A program made the translations under genes and the position numbers. The notes below the pieces were generated by a model that made no database searches, was not told the DNA's origin, and saw only the letters and a list, made by a program, of their open reading frames with translations. Of a stretch of 43,630 bases of DNA, positions 35,435 through 43,549 are shown one piece after another; position 1 is the stretch's first letter; each line of letters opens with the position of its first letter. The DNA is from PWND01 sp964614525 (GTDB taxonomy: Bacteria > Bacteroidota > Bacteroidia > Bacteroidales > UBA7960): NCBI GenBank assembly GCA_964614525.1, contig CAZTPA010000023.1:1-43630 (forward strand), written 5' to 3'.

Positions 35435-36239
35435 TTTCTATGTCGATATTTTTTTCAGATTGATTTAGTTTTGTTAGTTCATTTTTTTGCAAAATTTCTC
35501 TTGCAAGGTTGAGATAGTTGATAGCACCTTTGCTTTGAATATCATGCATGATAATAGTTTCACCAAAGGATGGTGCTTCTCCTAACTTTGTATTTCTTTG
35601 AATTATAGTATCAAACACTAAGTCCTGAAAGTGATTTCTAACTTCTTCAACTACCTGATTTGACAACCTCAAACGATTATCATACATTGTTAAAAGAATA
35701 CCTTCAATTTCTAAAGCTGTGTTTAGTCTTGTTTGAACAATTTTTATTGTATTCAGAAGCTTGCCCAATCCTTCAAGTGCAAAATATTCACATTGAACAG
35801 GGACTATGACAGAATCCCCGGCAACAAGAGCATTAACAGTAATTAATCCTAATGACGGAGAACAATCAATAATCACAAATTCATAATCTTCTTTTATTTT
35901 ATCTATGACATTTTTCATCATAAATTCTCTATTGGGCATATTAATCATTTCAATTTCAGCACCAACGAGATCTATATGCGCCGGAATCAAATCAAGATTA
36001 GGAGTGTTTGTGTTTAATAAAATATCCTTTGGCTCAACATCATCTATGATACATTCATAAATGCTGGTTTTTATGTTCTTCGGATTAAAGCCAATGCCTG
36101 ATGTTGCGTTTGCCTGGGGATCAGCATCAATTAACAGAGTTTTGTGTTCCAATACTGCAAGACTGGCAGCTAAATTTATAGCAGTTGTAGTTTTGCCAAC
36201 ACCACCTTTTTGATTAGCAACAGAGATAACTTTGCTCAT
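35424..36239 (-). CDS. parA: ParA/Soj ATPase
   Basis: A 271-residue deviant Walker A ATPase that works with ParB in chromosome segregation. The signature KGGVGKTTTAINLA (11-24), the DADPQANATSG block, FVIIDCSPSLGLITVNAL (Walker B) and VPVQCEYFALEGLGKLL are all intact. First gene of the parA-parB-DUF5683-dapB-lepB operon. The start at 36239 gives the usual MSKVISVANQKGG. A possible TAAATTTG -7 box lies at 36363-36370 on the minus strand, about 125 bases upstream. Confidence 0.97.
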   Translation of the reverse strand: MSKVISVANQKGGVGKTTTAINLAASLAVLEHKTLLIDADPQANATSGIGFNPKNIKTSIYECIIDDVEPKDILLNTNTPNLDLIPAHIDLVGAEIEMINMPNREFMMKNVIDKIKEDYEFVIIDCSPSLGLITVNALVAGDSVIVPVQCEYFALEGLGKLLNTIKIVQTRLNTALEIEGILLTMYDNRLRLSNQVVEEVRNHFQDLVFDTIIQRNTKLGEAPSFGETIIMHDIQSKGAINYLNLAREILQKNELTKLNQSEKNIDIENER

Positions 36240-36445
36240 TTTATTAATTTGAATTTATTAATTATTACTTTTTATTCATTATAATGAAAGTGAATAACAC
36301 AATTAGGCTAACATCTTGATTGATAATACTTTGCCTTATTGGCTCGCAAATATGCCTAACTGCAAATTTACAATTTAAAGCGCTTGAAAATTGTTTTTTT
36401 TAAAAAAATATCTTTTGAATTGATTTTCTTGCATTTATGATAGAA

Positions 36446-36472
36446 AAAAGCCGGCTGAGTGAGCCGGCTTTT
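36446..36472 (-). terminator. Terminator of the PUR-protein gene
   Basis: AAAAGCCGGCT (36446-36456) pairs perfectly with AGCCGGCTTTT (36462-36472) around GAGTG; on the minus strand the T run continues into TTTTTTCTATC. It lies 21 bases after the stop at 36493 and separates that gene from parA. Confidence 0.88.
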
Positions 36473-36492
36473 GCAAAGGAAACTTTAAAACA

Positions 36493-36909
36493 TTATTCCT
36501 CAGTTTCTTTGTTATCTGACTCTTCAGATTCTTTTTTTGTTTCAGATTCTTTACTTTTGACCTCTTCAGATTTTTCGTTTTTATCTTTACCAAGGTCTTC
36601 AAATTCAATGTTGGTGTAATCTTTTTGTTCTCTTTTTGGAGGCTCGGGACTGTTTTCTCTAATGTATTCGAAACTTTCCTTTAATGCATCCTCAAATTTT
36701 TCAAAATCTTCACGATACAAAAACAATTTGTGTTTTTCGTAAAAAAACTTTCCGGTTTGCTGGTTAAATCTTTTTTTACTTTCAGTAATTGTCAGGTATT
36801 GTTCTTCAGATCGTGTTGCTTTAACATCAAAAAAATAAGTTCTTTTTCCTGCCCTGACAGCTTTGGAAAACAAATCGTTTTGCTGGTTCTCATTTGTTAA
36901 ATCATCCAT
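36493..36909 (-). CDS. PUR-alpha-type nucleic-acid-binding protein (DUF3276)
   Basis: A 138-residue protein. Residues about 10-88 form one PUR repeat (FSKAVRAGKRTYFFDVKATRSEEQYLTITESKKRF, then FFYEKHKLFLYREDFEKFEDAL), the DUF3276 domain of Bacteroidota and spirochaetes, which dimerises and binds single-stranded DNA or RNA. The last ~50 residues are a highly charged Glu/Lys/Ser tail of low complexity, unlikely to be folded. It has its own strong terminator, so it is separate from parA. The cellular role in Bacteroidota is not known; in Borrelia the relative BpuR regulates translation. Confidence 0.88.
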   Translation of the reverse strand: MDDLTNENQQNDLFSKAVRAGKRTYFFDVKATRSEEQYLTITESKKRFNQQTGKFFYEKHKLFLYREDFEKFEDALKESFEYIRENSPEPPKREQKDYTNIEFEDLGKDKNEKSEEVKSKESETKKESEESDNKETEE

Positions 36910-37234
36910 AGTCTTTTCTTTTTTTCAAAAAAAACGTGATGGTTTTATTTCATCAACGTAAATTTTTGGTTACCTACCTTCTTAAAATTATGTGCAACAA
37001 ATTTATAAAACACATTTGAATTATTGTAATTATGAATAAAAAATATTGGTTATTTATAAGGTTTTGACACTGAATGCCTGATATGTAATGCGTTACGCTG
37101 CTTGCTTCTGTCTTTTTAGATACTTTAGCTTTCTTTTGAATAAAATATTCTTTTTGTGAATTGTGTTTTGATAAAAAAGACTAATTTTGCAATGTTTTTG
37201 GAAAAAGACGCTCTTATAAAAAGATGAAATTGAT
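36910..37234. other. Divergent intergenic stretch between the PUR gene and nusB
   Basis: No gene seen. It contains a minus-strand TAAATTTG box at 36998-37005 that could serve the PUR gene (leader about 80 bases) and the plus-strand nusB promoter at 37161-37189. Confidence 0.45.
37161..37189 (+). promoter_or_regulatory. Promoter of the nusB operon (TTG-18-TAATTTTG)
   Basis: TTG at 37161-37163, then 18 bases, then TAATTTTG at 37182-37189, a close match to the Bacteroidota -33/-7 pattern. Transcription would begin near 37196, giving a leader of about 38 bases. Confidence 0.65.
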
Positions 37235-38167
37235 ATGCTAAACAGAAGGCATCTACGTGTAAAAGTTTTACAAAGTTTGTATGCATTTTTTCAATCAGGT
37301 GAAAATGATCTGGAAAAAGGTGAAAAAGAATTACTATTTGGAATAGATAAGATATATGAATTGTATCTATATCAAATGTTGCTTCTCAAAGAACTAATGC
37401 ATGCTGCTGAGGTTCATTTTGAAGAAAAAAGAAACAAAAAGCTTCCTCGCCCCGAAGATCTCAATCCAAATAAAAAATTTTCAGATAATATTGTACTTAG
37501 TAAAATAAGAAATAATACATCTTTGAAAAAAGCAGCAAATGCACGTAATATTTCATGGAACAATCATGATGAACTCATTAGAAAATTGTTTCATAAAATT
37601 ATCGAAAGCAAGCATTATAAAAAATATCTTGATAGTGAGAATACAGCCTTTAAAAATGATTTGAATTTTGTGGTGGATGTTTTTACAGATCAAATATGCA
37701 GTCTTGAATTATTACATTCATTTTATGAAGAAGAGAGTATATACTGGCTGGATGATTGGGAAATGGTGAATATTATGCTTACAAAATCATTGAAAATGTT
37801 TGATGAAAATGCAGATGATGATATGCCTCTTATTCCATTATATAAAGATCCGGAAGATAAAATATTTGCTCGTGAGCTTTTTAAAAGAACAATACTCAAC
37901 TCTAAAGAGTTTGATCCTATGATATCAGAGCGCACACAAAATTGGGATATTGAAAGAATTGCTTTGATGGATATTATTATTATGAAAATGGCAATCACCG
38001 AAATTCTTAAATTTCCTGAAATTCCCGTGAAAGTAACGCTTAATGAATATATAGAGCTTTCTAAAATGTACAGCACACCTAAAAGTAAGGTTTTCGTAAA
38101 TGGTGTACTCGATAAAATTGTCGATGAATTGTATAAAGAAAATAAAATCAATAAATTTGTCAAATAA
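37235..38167 (+). CDS. nusB: NusB transcription antitermination factor, long form
   Basis: A 310-residue NusB, which with NusE binds boxA RNA and helps rRNA transcription. The usual NusB is about 140 residues; here an N-terminal part starting LNRRHLRVKVLQSLYAFFQSG and a middle region (about 60-165) come before the canonical second half (FDPMISERTQNWDIERIALMDIIIMKMAITEILKFPEIPVKVTLNEYIELSKMYSTPKSKVFVNGVLDKIVDEL, about 230-303). The long form is normal in Bacteroidota. First gene of the string nusB-yajC-ybbR-coaE. Confidence 0.95.
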   Translation: MLNRRHLRVKVLQSLYAFFQSGENDLEKGEKELLFGIDKIYELYLYQMLLLKELMHAAEVHFEEKRNKKLPRPEDLNPNKKFSDNIVLSKIRNNTSLKKAANARNISWNNHDELIRKLFHKIIESKHYKKYLDSENTAFKNDLNFVVDVFTDQICSLELLHSFYEEESIYWLDDWEMVNIMLTKSLKMFDENADDDMPLIPLYKDPEDKIFARELFKRTILNSKEFDPMISERTQNWDIERIALMDIIIMKMAITEILKFPEIPVKVTLNEYIELSKMYSTPKSKVFVNGVLDKIVDELYKENKINKFVK

Positions 38168-38221
38168 ACAAATCAAATTAAGAATAACTCAAATTACATA
38201 TAAATTTAAAAACAAATTCTA

Positions 38222-38557
38222 ATGAACACTTTAATTAATATTTTATTATTTTCATCTCCTGCCGGTGAAGAAGGCGCCGGAGGCGGATTAGGTGCATTTT
38301 TACCTTTAATTCTTATTGTTTTGGTTTTTTACCTGTTTTTTATTCGTCCACAGATGAAAAAATCAAAGGACCTTAAGAAATTTCGTGAAAATCTCAAAAA
38401 AGGTGACAAAATAATTACAATCGGTGGCATTCACGGAAAGATTGTTGAAGAACAAGAAAGATCTTTTACAATTGAAGTTGAAGGACAAAATCGCCTTAAG
38501 ATTGAAAAATCTGCTGTTGCTATGGAAGGTGCATCTGAAAATTTAGCACAAAAATAG
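38222..38557 (+). CDS. yajC: YajC, Sec translocon accessory protein
   Basis: A 111-residue inner-membrane protein of the SecDF-YajC complex. After a Gly-rich lead (GEEGAGGGLGAFLP) comes a single membrane segment (LILIVLVFYLFFIRPQMKKSK) and a cytoplasmic domain with LKKGDKIITIGGIHGKIVEEQ, all typical. It is 54 bases after nusB. A long hairpin follows 42 bases after its stop codon. Confidence 0.95.
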   Translation: MNTLINILLFSSPAGEEGAGGGLGAFLPLILIVLVFYLFFIRPQMKKSKDLKKFRENLKKGDKIITIGGIHGKIVEEQERSFTIEVEGQNRLKIEKSAVAMEGASENLAQK

Positions 38558-38599
38558 TACAGTTTTTTTGTAGGTTTATGAAAAAACCAGTACAACAGC

Positions 38600-38639
38600 A
38601 ATGTTTATTTCCGCTATTTTTATAGTGGGAATAAACATT
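38600..38639 (+). terminator. Long hairpin between yajC and the ybbR-like gene
   Basis: An 18-base-pair stem (AATGTTTATTTCCGCTAT with ATAGTGGGAATAAACATT, including two G-T pairs) and a TTTT loop, 42 bases after the yajC stop. The T run after it is weak, so it may end transcription only partly, or act as an RNA processing site between the first two genes and the rest of the string. Confidence 0.6.
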
Positions 38640-38663
38640 TGCTTTTATAATACATTCTTTATT

Positions 38664-39683
38664 ATGGTAAAAATTCGTCTTGCCAGGCTACTAAAGTCAA
38701 TTCGTAGTGCTAATGGTAGAAAAAATCTGTCAATATTTTTTTTGTGCCTGTTTCTGAGTACTATCTTTTGGCTGTTTATTAAACTGTCAAGGCAAAATGT
38801 ACTGGAATACAATTACTCTGTTAATATAGAAAATACTCCACCTGATCTTCAACTTACTCCGTATAATGAACCAACGGTTAATGTAAAATATAATACAACC
38901 GGTGCCAAGTTTCTTTTCTCCGGAATAATTGTTAAAGCAGGCAATATCAAACTTGATTTTAGCAATTTTGATTTTCGTCATGAAGCTGATACTAATTTTT
39001 ACTTTGTTACTTCTAATAAGATAAGAAAAGCTTTATCTCAAAGGCTTGACCTCGACATGGATATTCTTTCTGTTTCTCCGGACACTTTGTTTTATATTGG
39101 AAATAGCGTAGTTGAAAAAAAATGTCCTGTTGTAATAAAAAATGATTTAAAGTTTAGCGCCGGATATAAATTATTTGGAGATATTATAATAGAACCGGAT
39201 TCAGTTTTAGTCCGCTTGCCTGAAAATGAAGCAGAAAAAATTCAGAACGTTGCCGTAAATATTCCCGAGAATAAACCCCTTGATAAAAATATGGAATATA
39301 AATTGCCTTTAAAGATTGAAAATTCCGATATAGTATATTATGATATTATACCTGATTCTGTGAATATTGAAATCCCAATTGAAAAGTATACTGAATTTGA
39401 GTTTGAAGTACCCCTAAATGTATTATGTGAGGATAAATTGTTTAAAAATAATGAGTATTCTAGTTTGAAATTACTGCCGGGTAGAGTAAAAATCAGTGGG
39501 CTGGTTGCTCTAAAAGATTTTTCTGATATAAGAGCTGAAGATTTTGTTCTTGTTGTTGATTGTAAAGAGTTTAATAATGAAAACAGGGCTGCCAGACTCA
39601 CAGTAATTGTGCATGAAGTTCCGGATAAAGTTTCTGTTAATGAAATTTTTCCCAGGAAAGTAGATTATATTTTATTGAAATAA
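38664..39683 (+). CDS. YbbR/CdaR-like domain protein
   Basis: A 339-residue membrane-anchored protein. I use the ATG at 38664 (MVKIRLARLLKSIRS) because the first in-frame ATG at 38601 lies in the left arm of the long hairpin and would add residues of no visible homology. One membrane segment (FFLCLFLSTIFWLFIKLS) is followed by YbbR-type beta domains (NYSVNIENTPPDLQL, VNVKYNTTGAKFLF, KKCPVVIKNDLKFSAGYKLFGDIIIEPDSVLVRLPENE). In Firmicutes, CdaR/YbbR controls the diadenylate cyclase CdaA; no cyclase is seen here. Its stop codon overlaps the coaE start by one base (TAATG), showing translational coupling. Confidence 0.85.
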   Translation: MVKIRLARLLKSIRSANGRKNLSIFFLCLFLSTIFWLFIKLSRQNVLEYNYSVNIENTPPDLQLTPYNEPTVNVKYNTTGAKFLFSGIIVKAGNIKLDFSNFDFRHEADTNFYFVTSNKIRKALSQRLDLDMDILSVSPDTLFYIGNSVVEKKCPVVIKNDLKFSAGYKLFGDIIIEPDSVLVRLPENEAEKIQNVAVNIPENKPLDKNMEYKLPLKIENSDIVYYDIIPDSVNIEIPIEKYTEFEFEVPLNVLCEDKLFKNNEYSSLKLLPGRVKISGLVALKDFSDIRAEDFVLVVDCKEFNNENRAARLTVIVHEVPDKVSVNEIFPRKVDYILLK

Positions 39684-40267
39684 TGATTAAAGTTGGCCTT
39701 ACCGGAAATATTGGAAGTGGAAAAACTACTGTTTGCAAAATCTTTGAAACACTGGGTGTTCCCGTATTTTATGCTGATGATGAGGCGAAAAAAATATTAA
39801 AGCATCCCGAAATATTAAATAAAGTTGCCGAATTTCTTGGTGAAGAAATTATTGATAAGAATGGGTTGCCTAATCGAGCCAAAATTGCTTCTATTGTTTT
39901 CAATGACAAGGAAAAGCTGGATAAGCTCAATGCTGTTATACATCCTGCTGTTATTGAAAAATATCATGAATGGCTGAATAAGCATAAGTCTTATCCATAT
40001 ACTATTAAAGAAGCTGCAATACTTTTTGAATCCGGATATTTCAGAGATAGTGATTTGATAATTGTTGTTGCATCAGACGAAAGTCTTATGATTAAAAGAG
40101 TATCAGAGAGAGATGGCATTCCCGAGAGCGATGTGATGAATCGTTTAAAAAATCAAATGCCTCAAAAAGAAAAAGTCAGTAAAGCAGATTATGTTATTTA
40201 TAATCTTGAAAATAAGATGCTTATGCCTCAGGTTTTGGAAATTCACCATAAGTTATCAAACAACTAA
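39683..40267 (+). CDS. coaE: Dephospho-CoA kinase
   Basis: A 194-residue kinase for the last step of coenzyme A synthesis. The P-loop GLTGNIGSGKTT (5-16), the following VFYADDEAKKIL, the INAVIHPAVIEKY-type block (LNAVIHPAVIEKY), KEAAILFESGY and the LID arginines in MIKRVSERDG are present. Normal length. It begins within the stop codon of the ybbR-like gene. Confidence 0.96.
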   Translation: MIKVGLTGNIGSGKTTVCKIFETLGVPVFYADDEAKKILKHPEILNKVAEFLGEEIIDKNGLPNRAKIASIVFNDKEKLDKLNAVIHPAVIEKYHEWLNKHKSYPYTIKEAAILFESGYFRDSDLIIVVASDESLMIKRVSERDGIPESDVMNRLKNQMPQKEKVSKADYVIYNLENKMLMPQVLEIHHKLSNN

Positions 40268-40344
40268 GATTTTTTTCTGTTTCCTTTGCAGATAGTTTAG
40301 TAATAAGATTTGTTTTTTTTCGTTTATTGGAAAACTGAAATTTA

Positions 40345-41439
40345 GTGAAAGATAAAATAAGATTTTCAATCCTGATTGTTTTTTTGTTAGTGTTTATTGG
40401 GGTTTATACTTCCGAGGTAAAAGCACAAAGTCAATCAGGACGGGTTTTTGAGTTTCTTAGTCTTCCCTCAACAGCAAGAATATCATCTTTAGGTGGTTTA
40501 GCTGCACCCGGCCTTGACCTTGATCCCGGGATGGCTCTGTTATATCCGTCAGTACTTGATCCTTCTATGAATCAATATATAAGCCTTAACTTTTCTGATT
40601 ATTTTGCTGATATACATTATGGCAATGTGTCATATTTTAGAAATTTCGAGAAATATGGAATGTTTGCAGCCACTATTAATTATATCAGCTACGGTACAAT
40701 TAATGAAACTGATGAATTTGGATGGGTTTTGGGCGAGTTTTCACCTTTTGAGTTTTCAGTTGGAATAGCCTGGGGCATGCCTCTTAGTGATAAAATTAGT
40801 ATTGGAAGCGGGATAAAATATATAAACTCTTCATTTTATAATTATAATTCATCAGGATTAGCTACAGATATATCAATATCATATAAGAATCCTGAGAACA
40901 ACCTGGTTTTAGTCGCTTTAGCACGTAATGCAGGACGGCAGATTACTTACTATTATGACCAATCGGAACCTTTACCTTTTGATCTTATTCTTGGTGTTTC
41001 CAAAAAACTGAATAATGCTCCTTTTAGATTTTCTATTGTAGCAAATAATCTTCATAATTTCAAACTAAGATACAATGAACCCGAATCATACTTTGATGAT
41101 TTTGAGGGAGATGAGGCGACTGAAGAATCACCTGATTGGATCAGCAATACTGCAGATAATATTATGCGCCATTTAACTTTAGGCGTGGAACTGGTGCCAA
41201 CTGACAATTTTAATTTTCGTATTGGTTATAATTATCGCCGAAGAAGTGAGCTTGGATATGAAAACAGAACGTCAACCGTCGGCTTTTCATGGGGTGTCGG
41301 AATAAGAATATCAAAATTTGAATTTCAATACGGCAGGTCACATTTTCATTTGGGTGGCTCACAAAATCATATTACAGTGGGAACAAATCTTGAAGAGTTA
41401 TTTCCAAAAACAGCTAAATCTCCTCAAAACAATCTGTAA
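40345..41439 (+). CDS. porQ: Type IX secretion system protein PorQ
   Basis: A 364-residue outer-membrane barrel-type protein. A GTG start at 40345 gives a signal peptide (residues 1-28, FSILIVFLLVFIGVYTSEVKA). The mature N-terminus GRVFEFLSLPSTARISSLGGLAAP is the PorQ signature, with later PorQ/PorV-like strands (AATINYISYGTINETDEFG, FSVGIAWGMPLSDKISIGSGIKYI, RIGYNYRRRSELGYENR, GVGIRISKFEFQYGRSHFHLGGSQNHITV). PorQ is part of the attachment complex that, with PorU, PorV and PorZ, removes the sorting signal and anchors T9SS cargo at the cell surface. Its presence agrees with the sorting domain on the large repeat protein in this window. It lies 77 bases after coaE, with no strong terminator between. 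Confidence 0.88.
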   Translation: MKDKIRFSILIVFLLVFIGVYTSEVKAQSQSGRVFEFLSLPSTARISSLGGLAAPGLDLDPGMALLYPSVLDPSMNQYISLNFSDYFADIHYGNVSYFRNFEKYGMFAATINYISYGTINETDEFGWVLGEFSPFEFSVGIAWGMPLSDKISIGSGIKYINSSFYNYNSSGLATDISISYKNPENNLVLVALARNAGRQITYYYDQSEPLPFDLILGVSKKLNNAPFRFSIVANNLHNFKLRYNEPESYFDDFEGDEATEESPDWISNTADNIMRHLTLGVELVPTDNFNFRIGYNYRRRSELGYENRTSTVGFSWGVGIRISKFEFQYGRSHFHLGGSQNHITVGTNLEELFPKTAKSPQNNL

Positions 41440-41454
41440 ATAAATCTTTTTTCA

Positions 41455-41462
41455 TATTTTTG
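41455..41462 (+). promoter_or_regulatory. Possible -7 box (TATTTTTG) before the S8 protease gene
   Basis: TATTTTTG fits TAnnTTTG and lies 49 bases before the GTG at 41512. T-rich DNA makes a chance match easy and no -33 TTG is seen. Confidence 0.3.
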
Positions 41463-41511
41463 TTGACATTACTTTTAAAAGATGTTTTAATTTTTAGTAA
41501 AATTATTTCCT

Positions 41512-43125
41512 GTGAGAAGATTATATTTCAGCTTATTTTTTATTTCATTATTTTCTTTTAATTCCCTTACCGCCGGCACTTCCTTTGCTCAAAATCAAGT
41601 TGATGAATACTTTGTGTATTTTACAGATAAGAATGGAGTAAGCTTTAATCCTGAGGAATATTTCCATCCCTTAGCTATTGAAAGAAGAGTTAAAAATAAT
41701 ATTGACTTGTATGATTACTCTGATTTGCCGCTTAGAGAGGATTATCTGAAATATATTAAAAGTTCAGTCGATTCTGTGTCTTTTGTTTCGCGTTGGTTTA
41801 ATGCGGTTTTTGTTTACGCTGATGAAAAGCAAATAGAAAGGCTGAAGGATTTTAAGTTTGTTGAGAAAGTAGAAAAGCTTGAAAAGAGAATTTCTGTTTT
41901 AGCTGATTATTCAAGGTTTGAAGGTACTTCCAATATGTTGAATTCGGATCAGGTGCGATTAATGAATTTACAAACTCGTCATTTAAACGCTGCTGAGTTT
42001 TCAGAACGAAGGATTAATGGCACAGGAATACGCATTGCAGTATTTGATGCCGGTTTCCCCGGTGTTAACACACATGAGGCTTTTAATCATTTAATTAGTG
42101 AGAAAAGAATTGTTGGAAGCTGGGATTTTCATAATGATATTGCAAATGTATTTAAGGATAATGCACATGGTACTAACGTTCTTTCCACTATAGCCGGATA
42201 TTATGATACTATACCATTAGGTTTGGCTACCGGAGCCGAATTTTTGCTTGCCAGAACAGAAATGTGGCTTGAGAAATTTTATGAAGAGAAATACTGGCTG
42301 GCCGCTGCTGAATGGGCAGACAAAAATGGTGCGCATATTATAAATTCCTCGCTCGGTTATACATATCACAGGTATTTTCCTGAACAAATGGATGGGAAAA
42401 CTTCTTTGGTGGCAAGAACTGCGACTATGGCTGCAAGGAAAGGAATACTTGTTGTTGTTTCTGCCGGAAATGAAGGGAGCTCTGCATCATGGCGAACTAT
42501 TTGCACTCCCGCTGATGCTGATAGTGTTCTTAGTGTTGGTGCTCTCGACCCCAACACCTTTTTAGCAAGTGAATACTCCTCAAGAGGACCTACAACAGAC
42601 TGGCGAATAAAACCAAATTTATCTGCTATCGGTACTGTGCTTGCCGCCGGTGAAAATGCTTATTCAACACCATCAGGAACCTCTTTTGCCAGCCCTATGC
42701 TTGCAGGTTTTGCTGCCTGTGTTATGCAAATAAATCCTGACTGGAACAATATTAAAGTTATGGAGGAAATGCAAAAAAGTACCGGCATGTACCCTTATTT
42801 TGATTATGCGCACGGCTATGGTGTACCTGATGCGAATTATTTCCTCGGAAAGCAATTTATCCCTCAAAATCCAACTTTTAAATTTATTGTTGATGATGAA
42901 AAAGTAAATATTGATATAATTGACCTCGCTAATTATGATATTAACAATGACCTTTCAAAAAATATTTTGTATGCTCATATTGTTGATAAAAAAGGAAGAA
43001 TAGTTAATTATTTTGTTATTGATGTTTATCAACAAAATGCTTTTTCTCTTGATTACTCCCAAATACCAAATGAACACAAATTGGTTGTTCATTATAAAGC
43101 TTATACTGAAGAATTTGTTCGTTAA
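41512..43125 (+). CDS. S8 (subtilisin-like) serine protease, exported
   Basis: A 537-residue protease. The GTG start gives a signal peptide (LYFSLFFISLFSFNSLTAG). Residues about 30-125 look like an I9-type propeptide (DEYFVYFTDKNGVSFNPEEYFHPLAIERR ... VEKVEKLEKRISV). The catalytic domain has Asp in IRIAVFDAGFPG, His in DNAHGTNVLSTIAG, the oxyanion Asn region in HIINSSLGY, VVVSAGNEGS, and the nucleophile Ser in PSGTSFASPMLAG, so the triad is intact. The C-terminal ~85 residues are beta-rich but do not look like a standard T9SS sorting domain. It is 72 bases after porQ; whether it serves secretion-linked processing or general proteolysis is not known. Confidence 0.92.
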   Translation: MRRLYFSLFFISLFSFNSLTAGTSFAQNQVDEYFVYFTDKNGVSFNPEEYFHPLAIERRVKNNIDLYDYSDLPLREDYLKYIKSSVDSVSFVSRWFNAVFVYADEKQIERLKDFKFVEKVEKLEKRISVLADYSRFEGTSNMLNSDQVRLMNLQTRHLNAAEFSERRINGTGIRIAVFDAGFPGVNTHEAFNHLISEKRIVGSWDFHNDIANVFKDNAHGTNVLSTIAGYYDTIPLGLATGAEFLLARTEMWLEKFYEEKYWLAAAEWADKNGAHIINSSLGYTYHRYFPEQMDGKTSLVARTATMAARKGILVVVSAGNEGSSASWRTICTPADADSVLSVGALDPNTFLASEYSSRGPTTDWRIKPNLSAIGTVLAAGENAYSTPSGTSFASPMLAGFAACVMQINPDWNNIKVMEEMQKSTGMYPYFDYAHGYGVPDANYFLGKQFIPQNPTFKFIVDDEKVNIDIIDLANYDINNDLSKNILYAHIVDKKGRIVNYFVIDVYQQNAFSLDYSQIPNEHKLVVHYKAYTEEFVR

Positions 43126-43177
43126 GTTTTTTTATCCCTGGTATCTTTTAAAATTGATATTATATCATCTGTAATGC

Positions 43178-43345
43178 TTGATATTGAGCTTTCTTGCAGC
43201 ATTCTTTATTTATAACGATTTGAAACGAAAATCCATCAAAAGCGTCATGTTTGTAATTTTACTAATATTTATCAGCTTGATGTTCAAGCACATATTAATT
43301 CAATTTTTGGAGATTATTTATCATTTCGATTTTTATGGAAACTAA
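43178..43345 (+). CDS. Possible small membrane protein (55 residues)
   Basis: An open frame from TTG 43178 to TAA 43343-43345. The product would have two hydrophobic stretches (LILSFLAAFFIY and SVMFVILLIFISLM) separated by a basic loop (KRKSIK), the form of a two-pass membrane protein. There is no ATG near the front, and T-rich DNA often gives such hydrophobic frames by chance. I recognise no family. Low confidence. Confidence 0.22.
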   Translation: MILSFLAAFFIYNDLKRKSIKSVMFVILLIFISLMFKHILIQFLEIIYHFDFYGN

Positions 43346-43480
43346 TGATAAACGATGTGAATTAATTATTGAATTTTGCTTTACACAAATGCTGACATGC
43401 TTTATTTGTCATTGTTTTTCATAGTTTATCTCACCCCGCCGGACCCACCGGGGCAATTGTTTTTCATGGATGATAATCTG

Positions 43481-43549
43481 TTCTATCGCTATTTCACCTC
43501 TACGATGTGATTTTTGTTAGTCCTCGTAGAGGACAAATATCGATAGGAA
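43481..43549. repeat. Long imperfect inverted repeat (possible multicopy intergenic element)
   Basis: The left arm TTCTATCGCTATTTCACCTC, continuing TACGA, matches the reverse complement of the right arm, which ends TATCGATAGGAA and contains CTCGTAGAGGA. About 25 bases pair with few mismatches around a loop of roughly 16 bases. G+C-rich inverted segments flank it. The form suggests a mobile or repeated intergenic element; only one copy is in this window. Confidence 0.55.

Noticed and set aside
36437..36619. A plus-strand frame rich in Ser and Leu over the end of the PUR gene
   Set aside because: It is the antisense of the charged Glu/Lys/Ser tail, starts in the terminator, and resembles no protein.
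37723..38176. Minus-strand frames of 83 and 146 codons inside nusB
   Set aside because: They lie wholly opposite a well-supported nusB and show no family similarity.
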